NCBI RefSeq assembly: GCF_001484605.1
Contig: NZ_CP013747.1
Coordinates: 4,216,001-4,280,000, forward strand
DNA from: Pseudarthrobacter sulfonivorans
GTDB taxonomy: Bacteria; Actinomycetota; Actinomycetes; Actinomycetales; Micrococcaceae
Length of the DNA: 64,000 nucleotides
Direction: 5' to 3'
Shown here: in pieces, positions 1-9,059 of the stretch
How the letters are laid out: each line of letters opens with the position of its first letter
Numbering within the stretch: the first letter of the stretch is position 1
Translations under genes and position numbers: made by a program
The notes under the pieces: model-generated
What the model was told of the DNA's origin: nothing
The model's input: the letters and a program-made list of their open reading frames with translations, nothing else
The model's database searches: none

Positions 1-2409
1 CAGGCCGCCGGCGCCACAGATCCCAGTAAATGGCCCGCTGCTGAGTCCGTGCTCGGCGATACCCCCAAGAACTACCGCCTGACCGCCAGCGCCGTCAGCT
101 CCGACGGTGTCTCCGAGCAGACCCTGTTCAAGTCCACGGCCGAGGGCAGCCTGGGCAAGGCCAAACTCGTCGAAGAGAAGGCTGCCGGCGGCAGCAGCAT
201 CCGGATTGCCCCTCCCGCAGGCGAGACAGGCATCAAGTTCCCCGCTCCGGCCGGCGGCTCCGAACATAACCTGTTCAACCTTTCGGTGTCACTGCCGCTG
301 TCTCCAGAAGTGACCGAGTCCGTCGTCGCCGTCGACCCCGTCTCCGAGCGCGCCCTGCTCGGCTCGGCGGGCGACTTTCTCGCCCCGCTGGAGAAGGCCC
401 CGCCCGCTGACGCGCGGAACGCCGGAGCCATCGGCCGGCACTTCGAAAGCCTCTTCACCAACGGCATCAGCCTGGAAGAGCTCAACGAGGGCCCTGACTT
501 CCTCGGTGTCAAGCTCAAGTACTGGGCACCGCTGATGACGCAGTACCAGCAGGCGAAGCGCAGCGGACAGCTGACCGCGGACTCGCAGGCCATTCCCCTG
601 GTTGTCCGTTCCGGCACATCCCTGGACCTTAAGTACAACGTGAAGATCGAGGAGATCGACGCCGCGGGCAAGGTTGTCAAGGAAGTCGGCACCGCCACGC
701 GTTCCCTCGGTAAGGACTACCTGCCGTTTGTGTCCAAGGACCCGTTCGCTCTGTCCTGGCCCGGTTCCACCGACCACTCCGGTCTCCTCGGCAGCGCCGG
801 CAACTTCAACCAGGGCCTCTACACCCCGGCCACGTGGAGCACCGACTTCGCTGCCGCGCCGAAGTACACCGACGGCGAAGCCGCGGCCAACGGGGCAGTC
901 CAGAAGACCGCCGTTCCCGGCGACTGGGTCACCGTAAACCGGCTGCCGGAGAAGGGTGCCAACGGCGCCCCGGTGGACCAGACGCAGCGTGAACCCGTGG
1001 ACGAACGTTCCTACCGGGAAGACCTGGCAACAGGGGAGAAGCTCGCGGCTCCCCTGGCCATGGTCTACGGGACCTTCGACCCCGCGGCTGTCGAGAAGGC
1101 CGCCGGCGACGTCAACCGCCTTCCGCTGGGTGGCTACGACCCCACTCCGTTTACCCTCACCAACGACGCCGAAGGCAAGACGGTCACCGATACCGAACTC
1201 AAGCCTTCACTCAGTGCCACCGGACTGGCGAGCCAGTCGGCCGGTGCCATCACCGACTTCTACGGCCTGGCCGCAGCACGCGGCTACAAGGACAACGCCG
1301 CCGTGATCGATGCCGTACGTGTCCGGGCCAAGGCCCCCGGAAGCTGGAAGGAAGCCCAGCCCGACGTCGAAAAGCTCGCCAGCGAGATCCGCGAAATGGG
1401 TCTTGAGGCTACTGTTGTGGCCGGTTCCGCCCGTGAGGACGCCAGCATTTTTGTCCCCGGATACTCCAAGGACGACGCCGGCAAGGAGTCAGCGCTGGGC
1501 ACTGTCCAGCAGTCCTGGGTCCGGCAGAATGCAGCGGACGCAGTCTCCGGCTCCCTCACCGGGACCAACGTGACACTGCTCTTCCTGACGCTGTGCGGAG
1601 CCGCGCTGTTGACCGGCGCCTCCACTGTCAGCTACATCCGCAAACGCAAACGTGAAGCCGGGACCCTCCGCGCCATGGGCTGGACCCAAGTGCGCATCAG
1701 GAACTGGGTGCTTGAGGAATTCGGTGTCGGCGCTGCGCTGCTCGCGGTAGCCGGGATCATCCTGAGCCTGGTGAGCTGGAGCGTGACCACAGCCATCGTC
1801 TCAGCCTCCGTACTGGTCCTGTATGCGGCAGCGGCCTTCTTCGCCGCCCAACAGCTGCGCCACCGTGATGAGGTGGACCAGGAACCGCAGCACGACGAGC
1901 GGCTGATCCCGGTGGACTCCCCGCTGACCTTTGCCAACCGGCAGCTCAGCACGAACAAGTTCAACACCCTGTCCCTGGCCGTCGCAGTCGGCGTGTTCGG
2001 AGCCGCGGTGGGCGGGCTGGTTGCCTTGCTCATCGACATCCCCCGTGCTGCCGGAGCGAGCGCCCTCAGCGGCCTGGCCGCAGCAAGCGTGGCGATGCCC
2101 AGCATGCTCCTTGCACTCGCCGGCGTCGCAGTGGGGCTGGTCCTGACCCTGGTCACCGGCCGGTTTGAGCTGAACGCCAAACGCCAGTACCTGGGCATCC
2201 TTGAGGCCATGGGCTGGAACCCGGACATGCTCCGCCAGGTCCGTCTTTTCGAAAACGCGCTGGTGGGCACGGTGGCCCTGCCGCTGGGCGTCCTGGGCGC
2301 GCTGGGCATCGGGCTCCTCCTTGCCCCGTATGCCGCGCTATGGGCCGGCGTCGCCGGCCTCGTGGCTGTACTTTGCTGGATACCGATTGCAACGAAAGTG
2401 GTCCAATGA
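1..2409 (+). CDS. FtsX-like ABC transporter permease (5' partial)
   Basis: The frame is open from the first base, so the 5' end lies outside the window; the GTG at 49 is only an internal candidate. About 800 residues are visible. A long extracytoplasmic region (roughly residues 1-520) is followed by membrane segments, the loop motif RKRKREAGTLRAMGW, a further pair of segments, and a second FtsX-like half with GILEAMGWNPDMLRQV. This duplicated transmembrane/loop pattern is typical of MacB/FtsX-type permeases, which use ATP hydrolysis in a partner protein to drive extracytoplasmic conformational change rather than classic import. The stop overlaps the start of the following ATPase gene (ATGA), so the two form one transporter. 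The substrate cannot be told from sequence. Export of a lipid, peptide or drug is possible, as is lipoprotein handling. Confidence 0.85.
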   Translation, partial: QAAGATDPSKWPAAESVLGDTPKNYRLTASAVSSDGVSEQTLFKSTAEGSLGKAKLVEEKAAGGSSIRIAPPAGETGIKFPAPAGGSEHNLFNLSVSLPLSPEVTESVVAVDPVSERALLGSAGDFLAPLEKAPPADARNAGAIGRHFESLFTNGISLEELNEGPDFLGVKLKYWAPLMTQYQQAKRSGQLTADSQAIPLVVRSGTSLDLKYNVKIEEIDAAGKVVKEVGTATRSLGKDYLPFVSKDPFALSWPGSTDHSGLLGSAGNFNQGLYTPATWSTDFAAAPKYTDGEAAANGAVQKTAVPGDWVTVNRLPEKGANGAPVDQTQREPVDERSYREDLATGEKLAAPLAMVYGTFDPAAVEKAAGDVNRLPLGGYDPTPFTLTNDAEGKTVTDTELKPSLSATGLASQSAGAITDFYGLAAARGYKDNAAVIDAVRVRAKAPGSWKEAQPDVEKLASEIREMGLEATVVAGSAREDASIFVPGYSKDDAGKESALGTVQQSWVRQNAADAVSGSLTGTNVTLLFLTLCGAALLTGASTVSYIRKRKREAGTLRAMGWTQVRIRNWVLEEFGVGAALLAVAGIILSLVSWSVTTAIVSASVLVLYAAAAFFAAQQLRHRDEVDQEPQHDERLIPVDSPLTFANRQLSTNKFNTLSLAVAVGVFGAAVGGLVALLIDIPRAAGASALSGLAAASVAMPSMLLALAGVAVGLVLTLVTGRFELNAKRQYLGILEAMGWNPDMLRQVRLFENALVGTVALPLGVLGALGIGLLLAPYAALWAGVAGLVAVLCWIPIATKVVQ

Positions 2410-3161
2410 CAAACGAGACGAACGTTTACCGGAGCCGGAGGTCCGGCTCGGCTGAGTCGCCCCTGCAGACCCGCGCCAACACCATCGTCAAGGCCGCGGA
2501 CCACGGGACCCCGCTGGAACTGAGCGACATCACCATCCGCTATGGCGGCGGCAAAAGCGGTGCCGAAGCCGTCAGTGTTGTGGAGAACTTCGACCTCACG
2601 CTGCACGCCGGCGAGATGCACTGCGTCGCCGGCCGAAGCGGATCCGGCAAGACCAGCATCCTGACAGTGGGTGCGGGACTGACCCTGCCGACGTCGGGCC
2701 GTGTCTTCTGGGAAGGTGATTCCCTCGAAAGCATGGGCGACGACGAAATCGCCGACCGCCGTCGGGCCCTGATCGGTTACGTTGACCAGGGCGGCGCCCT
2801 GATCGACGGCATGAGCGCGCTCGAGAACGTCCTCCTGCCGGCCGTGCCCGACGGCGAGGTGGACCAGCGCCGCGACATGGCCAAGGACCTCCTGGACCTG
2901 GTGGGCCTGGGCCGCCGGATGCGGCACCGTCCGGCCCAGCTGTCCGGTGGTGAACGCCAGCGTGTGGCGATCGCCCGCGCCCTGATCCTGGGTACGCGCG
3001 TCCTGGTGGTTGATGAGCCCACGGCCAGCCTGGACAGGGCCTCCGCCAACCGCATCATCAGCATCCTCAAGGACACCACCTCGGACGGCATCGCAGTACT
3101 GGTCGCTTCACACGACCACGAACTGGTCCGCCTGAGCGATACGCTGACTGAACTGATCTAG
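2406..3161 (+). CDS. ABC transporter ATP-binding protein (MacB/LolD-like)
   Basis: This 251-residue nucleotide-binding subunit carries Walker A GRSGSGKTS (about residues 77-85), the signature LSGGERQRVAIARAL and Walker B VLVVDEPTASLD, followed by an H-loop (ASHDHE). All catalytic motifs look intact. I chose the ATG at 2406 because it overlaps the permease stop in the ATGA arrangement typical of translational coupling; a longer open frame upstream lies inside the permease gene. The MacB/LolD-type sequence matches the FtsX-like permease partner. An N-terminal stretch of about 35 residues precedes the first beta strand and is not part of the usual ATPase fold. Substrate unknown. Confidence 0.9.
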   Translation: MTNETNVYRSRRSGSAESPLQTRANTIVKAADHGTPLELSDITIRYGGGKSGAEAVSVVENFDLTLHAGEMHCVAGRSGSGKTSILTVGAGLTLPTSGRVFWEGDSLESMGDDEIADRRRALIGYVDQGGALIDGMSALENVLLPAVPDGEVDQRRDMAKDLLDLVGLGRRMRHRPAQLSGGERQRVAIARALILGTRVLVVDEPTASLDRASANRIISILKDTTSDGIAVLVASHDHELVRLSDTLTELI

Positions 3162-3195
3162 CCCTGCCCCTTCGCACCAAAGGTAACGTCCGCAC

Positions 3196-4755
3196 GTGAG
3201 CGCAACAGCCAAAACCCCGTTCTACATCACCACGGCCATCACCTACCCGAACGGTGTTCCGCACATCGGACATGCCTACGAGTACATCGCCACCGACGCC
3301 ATGGCGCGCTTCAAGCGGCTGGACGGCTTTGACGTGATGTTCCTGACGGGCACGGATGAGCACGGTATGAAGATTGCGCAGGCGGCCGAGAAGGAAGGCG
3401 TCACGCCCAAGGAGCTGGTGGACCGCAACGCGGAAGTCTACAAGTCTGCCCACGCCGCGCTGGGGATCACCTACGACCGCTTCATCCGGACCACGGACGC
3501 TGACCACTACGCCGCGTCGCAGGCCATCTGGAAGAAGATGGAAGCCAACGGCGATGTCTACCTGTCCAAGTACGAGGGCTGGTACTCCGTCCGGGACGAG
3601 GCCTTCTACGTGGAGGACGACACCCTGGTCAAGGACGACGGCGTGCGGTACTCCAAGGAGACGGACACCGAGGTGACGTGGACGGCTGAGGAGAGCTACT
3701 TCTTCCGGCTGTCCTCCTACCAGGACCGCCTGCTGGCGCTGTACGAGGCCCAACCGGAGTTCGGAGCACCGCAGTCCCGCTTCAACGAGGTCATCAGCTT
3801 CGTCAAGCGCGGCCTCGAAGACCTGTCGATCAGCCGCACCACGTTCGACTGGGGTGTCCCCGTCCCCGGCAACGACAAGCACGTGATGTACGTCTGGGTT
3901 GACGCGCTCACCAACTACCTGACCGGCGTCGGCTACCCGGACGTCGAGTCGGAATCCTTCAAGAAGTTCTGGCCCGCCGATGTGCATGTGATCGGCAAGG
4001 ACATCTCACGGTTCCACGCCATCTACTGGCCGGCGTTCCTGATGAGCGCCGGCCTTGAGCTGCCCAAGCGCGTCATGATCCACGGCTTCCTGCACAACAA
4101 CGGTGTGAAGATGTCCAAGTCGCTCGGCAACGTGGTGGCACCGGCAGACTTCGTGGCGCAGTACGGGCTGGACCAGGTACGGTTCTTCTTCCTCCGAGAG
4201 GTCCCGTTCGGCGCCGACGGCAGCTACAACCACGAAGCCATCGTGGGCCGCATGAACTCGGACCTGGCCAACAACTTCGGCAACCTGGCGCAGCGTTCGC
4301 TGTCCATGGTGGCCAAGAACTGCGAGGGCCGGGTCCCGGTTCCGGGTGCCTTCACGGCTGAAGACACCGCGATCCTGGCACAGGCCAACGGGCTCCTGGA
4401 GACTGCCCGGGCCGCCTTCGAAAAGCAGGAATTCAGCCGCGCACTCGAGGCCATCTGGGGCGTCCTGGGGGACACCAACGCCTACTTTGCCGAGCAGGCT
4501 CCCTGGGTACTGCGGAAGACCGACGTCGAACGCATGAACACCGTGCTGTACGTGACGCTGGAAGTGCTGCGCATCGTGGCTATCCTGGCCCAGCCAGTGA
4601 TGCCCACCGCCACGGCCGCGCTGTTGGACACCTTGGGACAGCCCGACGGCGGATCCCGCCAGTTCTCCGCGCTCACCACACCTATTGTCGCCGGAACTCC
4701 GCTGCCGGCTCCGGCGCCCGTCTTCCCCAAGTATGAGGAACCGGCCGAAGCCTAG
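3196..4755 (+). CDS. metG: methionyl-tRNA synthetase
   Basis: This enzyme charges tRNA-Met with methionine. It is a class I synthetase with HIGH at residues 23-26 and KMSKS at about 305-309, plus the N-terminal [19 protein letters not shown] block. At 519 residues it is the short form: no C-terminal EMAP/Trbp111-like dimerisation domain follows the anticodon-binding helices. The GTG start at 3196 sits 34 bases after the ABC ATPase stop and gives the expected N-terminus. It is a housekeeping gene with no regulatory leader that I can recognise. Confidence 0.97.
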   Translation: MSATAKTPFYITTAITYPNGVPHIGHAYEYIATDAMARFKRLDGFDVMFLTGTDEHGMKIAQAAEKEGVTPKELVDRNAEVYKSAHAALGITYDRFIRTTDADHYAASQAIWKKMEANGDVYLSKYEGWYSVRDEAFYVEDDTLVKDDGVRYSKETDTEVTWTAEESYFFRLSSYQDRLLALYEAQPEFGAPQSRFNEVISFVKRGLEDLSISRTTFDWGVPVPGNDKHVMYVWVDALTNYLTGVGYPDVESESFKKFWPADVHVIGKDISRFHAIYWPAFLMSAGLELPKRVMIHGFLHNNGVKMSKSLGNVVAPADFVAQYGLDQVRFFFLREVPFGADGSYNHEAIVGRMNSDLANNFGNLAQRSLSMVAKNCEGRVPVPGAFTAEDTAILAQANGLLETARAAFEKQEFSRALEAIWGVLGDTNAYFAEQAPWVLRKTDVERMNTVLYVTLEVLRIVAILAQPVMPTATAALLDTLGQPDGGSRQFSALTTPIVAGTPLPAPAPVFPKYEEPAEA

Positions 4756-4788
4756 GTATGTCCCTGCTGGCTACTTGCTGGTACGCGG

Positions 4789-4848
4789 ACTGAGTACGGT
4801 TCCGGGGCCGGTCAGTAGGGCCCATCTTGTAAGGCGGGTACTGAGTAC
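4789..4848. promoter_or_regulatory. repeated ACTGAGTAC words, candidate regulator sites
   Basis: The 268-base gap between metG and the surface-protein gene has no ORF I believe. It contains the nonamer ACTGAGTAC twice (4789-4797 and 4840-4848), 51 bases apart. The second copy lies in a perfect 11-base palindrome, GTACTGAGTAC (4838-4848). Spaced copies of a palindromic word upstream of a regulated surface gene look like binding sites for a dimeric regulator. The regulator is not identifiable from this window. The binding role is inference. Confidence 0.35.
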
Positions 4849-5023
4849 TGGAGACATCATGGTGTCCGTCTGTCTAGCCTTATCTGGTTAGCAAACTGAT
4901 GATTCGCATCTGGGAGAACCGTCGCCCCGATGCTGTCTGTTTGCCTTAGCCCTCCGTGTCGGGGATGGCGCCGTTCTTCCACCTGTCTGATCAGTTTGGA
5001 CCAGACAATGGATGGAGACGGAA

Positions 5024-5839
5024 ATGAAACGGATCCTTGCCGCTTTTGGTGTCGCGGGTCTTGCGCTATTGGGTGCCACTGCGCCGGCCACCGCTTCACC
5101 TTCTGAGGACGAGAAAAAGATCACCATTTGCCACGCCACCGGCTCGGAAAGCAATCCCTACAGGCCGGTGACCATCAGCCTCAACGCGCTCAACGCCCAC
5201 GTGGGCCACCAGCACGAGGAGGACATCATTCCGGCCAACGACGGGAAAGTCCTACCCGGAGGCCAGAACCTTGACAAGGCAAGCATCTGGAATGCAGGCT
5301 GCGCCGCACCAGGCGAGGGTAACGGCCACGGCGATCACAAGATCAGCATCTGCCACGCCACGGGCTCGGACACGAACCCGTACAAGCCGATTACGATCGC
5401 CCTGCAGGGGCTCAACGGCCACGCCAACGCCAACCACCAGCACACTGAAGACATCATCCCGCCGAACAACGGCAACGTGCTGCCTGCAGGCCAGAACTGG
5501 ACGGCTAACGGGCAGGCAACCTATAACAACGGCTGCGTTCCCACAACGGTGCCGCCAGTAGTGCCGCCTGTTGTTCCTCCGGTGGTCCCGCCTGCTGTTA
5601 CGCCGGTGACGCCGGGCGAAACTCCCCGTGGGGCAGTTGTGGGTGCGCCGGCGGGTCAAGGTGCCGTAGCTGCCAACAACCCTGGCTTCAATGTCCAGAC
5701 TGCAGTGGCAGGTTCGACTGACGTTTCCATCGCCCCCTGGGCCGCTGGGATCGTCGTAATGTTGCTCGCTGCAGCGGGAGTGGCTGCCCGCAGGACCCTG
5801 GCTGCCAGCGGTACCGTATCCCGGCACCGGAAGGAATGA
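5024..5839 (+). CDS. secreted surface protein with two ICHATGS repeats, candidate sortase substrate
   Basis: This 271-residue protein has a signal peptide (MKRILAAFGVAGLALLGATA, then an AxA-type site). Two copies of a roughly 50-residue module follow (residues about 32-82 and 106-158), each with ICHATGS, NPY, a His-rich H-x-H-x-E-D-I-I-P segment and VLP-x-GQN. After these come a Pro-Val repeat linker, NNPGFNVQTA, a hydrophobic segment and a basic tail (RHRKE). This tail layout is that of a cell-wall sorting signal, but no LPXTG or LAXTG is seen. I preferred the ATG at 5024 over 5012 because GGAGACGG lies correctly before it. A sortase gene follows 114 bases downstream. The conserved His/Cys could bind metal. 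Function unknown. Confidence 0.8.
   Translation: MKRILAAFGVAGLALLGATAPATASPSEDEKKITICHATGSESNPYRPVTISLNALNAHVGHQHEEDIIPANDGKVLPGGQNLDKASIWNAGCAAPGEGNGHGDHKISICHATGSDTNPYKPITIALQGLNGHANANHQHTEDIIPPNNGNVLPAGQNWTANGQATYNNGCVPTTVPPVVPPVVPPVVPPAVTPVTPGETPRGAVVGAPAGQGAVAANNPGFNVQTAVAGSTDVSIAPWAAGIVVMLLAAAGVAARRTLAASGTVSRHRKE
5117..5497 (+). repeat. tandem protein-coding repeat (two ICHATGS modules)
   Basis: Two related coding modules occupy 5117-5269 and 5339-5497. Both encode K-I-[TS]-I-CHATGS-x2-NPY-[RK]-P-[VI]-TI, a L-N-x-H stretch, HQH-x-EDIIP and VLP-G/A-GQN. Divergence at the DNA level shows that this is an old domain duplication rather than a recent slippage event. Confidence 0.8.
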
Positions 5840-5953
5840 CGCCGGCTACTGGCGCCCGCAGGGGCGCTGTTTGAATCACCGGCAGGCGCCGTGGCCACAA
5901 TGGGCACGGCGCCTGCCGGCAAACCGGGCAAATCCGACTGACAGCGGGTAACG

Positions 5954-6634
5954 ATGGACAGCGATGGAAGGCTCTTCACCGCCAAGAGCATTGTCTTTGT
6001 GGCGCTGTGTGGAGTGCTGGCCTACCTGGCGTTCGCATTTCTGCCACTCCTGGCCGGGCCGGGAGCGTCGCCGACGGTGACCGGGGTTGCTGTGCAGCCG
6101 ACGGCCCCAACTCCAGTGCCAGCCACCCCCACACCCTCGGTGGATACCGGCACGCCCGTCCCGGCCGGTCCGGCGGCGTCGCCGCCGCAGCGGCTGGTGT
6201 ACCCGGCCGCTGACATCGATGTGGTGGTCCATCCGCTCGAACCCACCGGCGAGGACCAGGCCACCCAGACCATCGTGCCGCCCCCCACCATGGACGGCTA
6301 CTGGCTGTCGCCTTACGGTGCCCCCGGCGCGGGCTCGGTCAATACCACCTATATTGCCGGGCATAGCTGGACGGACCGGGATGCGCCTTTCAACCGGCTG
6401 AGTACACACGCGGCGGCAGGTGACAGGCTGACCGTGGCCACAGCCACGGGCGAAGTGGCCTACCTGGTGGATTCAGTGACTACCTACGAAAAATCCGGGC
6501 TCAAAGACAGCCGCATCTGGCAGGTGGCACCCAACAGGCTGGTCCTGATTTCCTGCTATACGGGTGATGCCTGGGGCACCAACGTGGTGGTGGTGGCCTC
6601 ACCGGAGGACCCACTCCTCCGTCTCAGTAAATGA
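5954..6634 (+). CDS. class E/F-like sortase
   Basis: This 226-residue protein has an N-terminal membrane anchor (residues about 16-38), a Pro/Thr-rich linker and a C-terminal sortase beta-barrel. The catalytic His is H137 in YIAGHSW and the catalytic Cys is C201 in LISCYT. Sortases cleave a sorting motif in secreted proteins and transfer them to cell-wall peptides or pilins. The usual third catalytic residue, an Arg on the strand after the Cys, is not visible: the segment reads CYTGDAWGTNVVVVA. It lies just downstream of the ICHATGS-repeat surface protein, which is its most likely client. Class assignment (E or F) is by resemblance only. Confidence 0.82.
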   Translation: MDSDGRLFTAKSIVFVALCGVLAYLAFAFLPLLAGPGASPTVTGVAVQPTAPTPVPATPTPSVDTGTPVPAGPAASPPQRLVYPAADIDVVVHPLEPTGEDQATQTIVPPPTMDGYWLSPYGAPGAGSVNTTYIAGHSWTDRDAPFNRLSTHAAAGDRLTVATATGEVAYLVDSVTTYEKSGLKDSRIWQVAPNRLVLISCYTGDAWGTNVVVVASPEDPLLRLSK

Positions 6635-6637
6635 GAC
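6621..6637. promoter_or_regulatory. GTCTCA-N5-TGAGAC palindrome upstream of leuB
   Basis: A perfect 6-bp inverted repeat with a 5-base spacer overlaps the sortase stop codon and lies just upstream of a candidate leuB -35 element. A near-identical site (20522-20538) lies between the IclR-type regulator gene and leuC. The family member in Corynebacterium (LtbR) is known to control leuB and leuCD, so this is the best candidate operator for the regulator at 19788-20507. Confidence 0.55.
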
Positions 6638-6640
6638 TGA

Positions 6641-6667
6641 TTGTCCGGCATGCGGATGATCTAAATA
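6641..6667 (+). promoter_or_regulatory. candidate leuB promoter
   Basis: TTGTCC (6641-6646) and TAAATA (6662-6667) are separated by 15 bases and lie 11 bases before the leuB ATG. The spacer is short, so the exact hexamers are uncertain. The palindrome ending at 6637 directly abuts the -35. Confidence 0.35.
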
Positions 6668-6677
6668 TTCTTGGAGC

Positions 6678-7730
6678 ATGAGCGCATCCACGATCAATCT
6701 CGCTGTCATTCCCGGTGACGGCATTGGCCCAGAGGTCATTGCCGAGGCACTGAAGGTCCTTGAAAAGGCTGTCGCCGCTGAAGGCGTTGTCCTCGAGCAG
6801 ACCCACTACCAGCTCGGTGCCGAGCACTGGCTGGCCACCGGCGAGACCCTTCCGGATGAGGTCCTCGCCGACCTGCGGACACGGGACGCGATCCTCTTCG
6901 GTGCTGTTGGTGCCGCCCCCGGCGACACCCGGATTCCGTCCGGCATCATCGAGCGGGAGATGCTGCTCAAGCTCCGCTTCAGCCTGGACCACTACGTCAA
7001 CCTGCGGCCGTCGCGGCTGTACGGAACAGTCGGGAGCCCGCTGGCCAATCCCGGCACCATCGATTTTATCGTCGTCCGTGAGGGAACCGAGGGTCCATAT
7101 GTGGGCAACGGTGGCTCGCTTCGCACCGGCACACCCCACGAGGTGGCCACCGAGGTCTCACTGAACACGGCATATGGCGTGGAGCGCGTTGTCCGCGATG
7201 CCTTCCGCCGCGCCAGCGCCCGGGAACGCAAGCATGTGACCCTGGTGCACAAGCACAACGTCCTGGTCTACGCCGGCCACCTGTGGAAGCGCACCGTCGA
7301 GGCGGTGGCCCAGGAATTCCCGGAGGTCACCCACGATTACCTGCACGTTGATGCGGCCACCATCTTTATGGTCACCGACCCCTCACGCTTCGATGTCATT
7401 GTCACCGACAACCTCTTCGGCGACATCCTCACTGACCTCGCTGCAGCCATCACCGGCGGCATCGGGCTGGCGGCGTCGGGCAACATCAACATGGACCGCA
7501 CCGCCCCGTCCATGTTTGAACCGGTCCACGGTTCGGCCCCGGACATCGCCGGACAGCAGAAGGCAGATCCCACCGCGGCCATCCTGTCGGCGGTGCTCCT
7601 GCTGGACCACCTCGGCTACACCGCCGCGGCCCGCAGGATCGAAGCTGCGGTGATCGCCGACGTCGAAACCCGCGACGGCGGCGCCCGCAGTACCAGCGCC
7701 GTCGGGGACGCCATCGCCGCAGCGCTCTAG
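6678..7730 (+). CDS. leuB: 3-isopropylmalate dehydrogenase
   Basis: This enzyme oxidatively decarboxylates 3-isopropylmalate with NAD+, the third step of leucine synthesis. The 350-residue protein shows the family landmarks: N-terminal [20 protein letters not shown], the VREGTEGPY substrate loop, the HKHNVL segment and the conserved [15 protein letters not shown] metal-binding region, then [13 protein letters not shown]. It is the shorter type common in actinobacteria. The ATG at 6678 follows TTGGAGC. The genes for the preceding steps (leuC, leuD) are about 14 kb away, and a shared palindrome suggests common control. Confidence 0.96.
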   Translation: MSASTINLAVIPGDGIGPEVIAEALKVLEKAVAAEGVVLEQTHYQLGAEHWLATGETLPDEVLADLRTRDAILFGAVGAAPGDTRIPSGIIEREMLLKLRFSLDHYVNLRPSRLYGTVGSPLANPGTIDFIVVREGTEGPYVGNGGSLRTGTPHEVATEVSLNTAYGVERVVRDAFRRASARERKHVTLVHKHNVLVYAGHLWKRTVEAVAQEFPEVTHDYLHVDAATIFMVTDPSRFDVIVTDNLFGDILTDLAAAITGGIGLAASGNINMDRTAPSMFEPVHGSAPDIAGQQKADPTAAILSAVLLLDHLGYTAAARRIEAAVIADVETRDGGARSTSAVGDAIAAAL

Positions 7731-7780
7731 GCCCGGCCGGAAGGTCCTGCCAACGGGCGTAAGCTTGTTTCGAATCACCA

Positions 7781-7809
7781 AATGCTGCCCTGCGGTTCAG
7801 TGTTGAACC
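7781..7809 (+). promoter_or_regulatory. ilvE leader element shared with leuC
   Basis: The block AATGCTGCCCTGC (7781-7793) is followed by an inverted repeat GGTTCA-gtgt-TGAACC (7794-7809), ending 32 bases before the ilvE ATG. An almost identical block lies before leuC at 20561-20588. Both copies end 26-32 bases before a start codon of a branched-chain amino acid gene. An in-frame ATG at 7782 falls inside this element, so a longer ilvE N-terminus is unlikely. Whether it acts as DNA or as leader RNA is unknown. Confidence 0.55.
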
Positions 7810-7841
7810 ACATTCAGAAGGCAGCCGATCGTGGAGGAACC

Positions 7842-8954
7842 ATGACTCAGACCGCCCATGGCGTCGAATTTAACCAGCAGCTCTCGGCAACCCCGAAGTC
7901 AGCTGAAGAGCGTGCAGCCATCCTGGCCAACCCGGGATTTGGCAATTACTTCACCGACCACACCGCCGTCGTCGACTACAGCGTGGACGAGCAAGGCGAG
8001 GGTGGCTGGCACAACGCCCGCGTTGAGGCCTACGGACCCATCTCCCTGGACCCGTCTGCCGCGGTGCTGCACTACGGCCAGGAGATCTTCGAAGGCCTCA
8101 AGGCATACCGCCACGCTGACGGCTCAATCTGGACCTTCCGTCCGGAGGCCAACGCGGCCCGCCTGAACAAGTCGGCCCGACGCCTGGCACTTCCGGAACT
8201 GCCCGAGGAATACTTCCTCGGCGCCATCCGGGAACTGGTGCAGGCGGACAAGGAATGGGTTCCCGCCGGTGACGGCGAGGCCCTGTACCTGCGCCCGTTC
8301 ATGATCGCCACGGAGGCGTTCCTGGGTGTCCGGGCAGCGCGGGAGGTGTCCTTCCGGGTGATCGCATCGCCCGCCGGCAACTACTTCGGCGGCGAACTCA
8401 AGCCCGTGTCCATCTGGATCTCCCGCGAGTACGCCCGCGCAGGCCGCGGCGGCACCGGTGCGGCCAAGTGCGGCGGCAACTACGCCGCCTCCCTGATCGC
8501 CCAGCAGGAAGCCGAAGCCAACGGCTGCAAGCAGGTGCTGTTCCTGGACCACTTCAATGACAACGCCGTAGAGGAACTCGGCGGCATGAACGTTTTCTTC
8601 GTGATGAAGGACGGCTCGCTGGTGACGCCCGCGCTGAGCGGGACAATCCTGGAGGGCGTCACCCGGATGTCCGTCATCCAGGTGGCCAAGGACATGGGCC
8701 GCGAGGTCGCCGAGCGCAAGATCACCCTGGATGAATGGCGCGACGGCGTTGCCTCGGGCGAGATCGCCGAGGTCTTCGCCTGCGGCACCGCAGCGGTGAT
8801 CACCCCGATCGGTGTCCTCAAGGACACCACCGAATTCATCGGCTCCGAGGACGCGAAGGCGGGGGAGACCACCATGGCCATCCGCGAACGGCTCCTCGGC
8901 ATCCAGACCGGAACCGTGCCGGATACCCACGGCTGGCTGACCCGCCTGGCCTAA
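7842..8954 (+). CDS. ilvE: branched-chain amino acid aminotransferase
   Basis: This PLP enzyme makes the final transamination to leucine, isoleucine and valine from the matching 2-oxo acids. The 370-residue protein has the class IV fold marks: [14 protein letters not shown] near residue 87, RPNaNaxR-like [13 protein letters not shown], the [10 protein letters not shown] motif containing the PLP-binding Lys, and the phosphate-binding [11 protein letters not shown]. The ATG at 7842 follows GTGGAGGAACC, a strong ribosome binding site. It lies 111 bases after leuB but has its own leader element, so it is probably transcribed separately. Confidence 0.96.
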   Translation: MTQTAHGVEFNQQLSATPKSAEERAAILANPGFGNYFTDHTAVVDYSVDEQGEGGWHNARVEAYGPISLDPSAAVLHYGQEIFEGLKAYRHADGSIWTFRPEANAARLNKSARRLALPELPEEYFLGAIRELVQADKEWVPAGDGEALYLRPFMIATEAFLGVRAAREVSFRVIASPAGNYFGGELKPVSIWISREYARAGRGGTGAAKCGGNYAASLIAQQEAEANGCKQVLFLDHFNDNAVEELGGMNVFFVMKDGSLVTPALSGTILEGVTRMSVIQVAKDMGREVAERKITLDEWRDGVASGEIAEVFACGTAAVITPIGVLKDTTEFIGSEDAKAGETTMAIRERLLGIQTGTVPDTHGWLTRLA

Positions 8955-8981
8955 ACACCACGTTCGCGCCCCGGCCACCAC

Positions 8982-9042
8982 AACGCGGGGTCACTTAACG
9001 CCCGATATCTCCATCGGAATGGGCGTTAAGTGACCCCGCGTT
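8982..9042. terminator. 22-bp perfect inverted repeat, bidirectional terminator or dispersed palindrome
   Basis: Arms at 8982-9003 and 9021-9042 are perfectly complementary over 22 bp (one arm contains GGGGTCACTTAACGCCC) around a 17-base loop. It lies between the convergent ilvE and the hypothetical gene on the minus strand, so it can stop transcription from both. The U-tract is weak, which leaves open a repeated palindromic element that doubles as a terminator. No second copy occurs in this window. Confidence 0.75.
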
Positions 9043-9059
9043 GCTGTTTCCAGGCACCC

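Noticed and set aside
4888..5154. Small minus-strand frames opposite the surface-protein leader
   Set aside because: No ribosome binding site, no domain, and overlap with a well-supported gene on the plus strand.
5516..5620. Pro/Val codon repeats as a minisatellite
   Set aside because: They are in frame and form the expected stalk of a surface protein, so they need no separate explanation.
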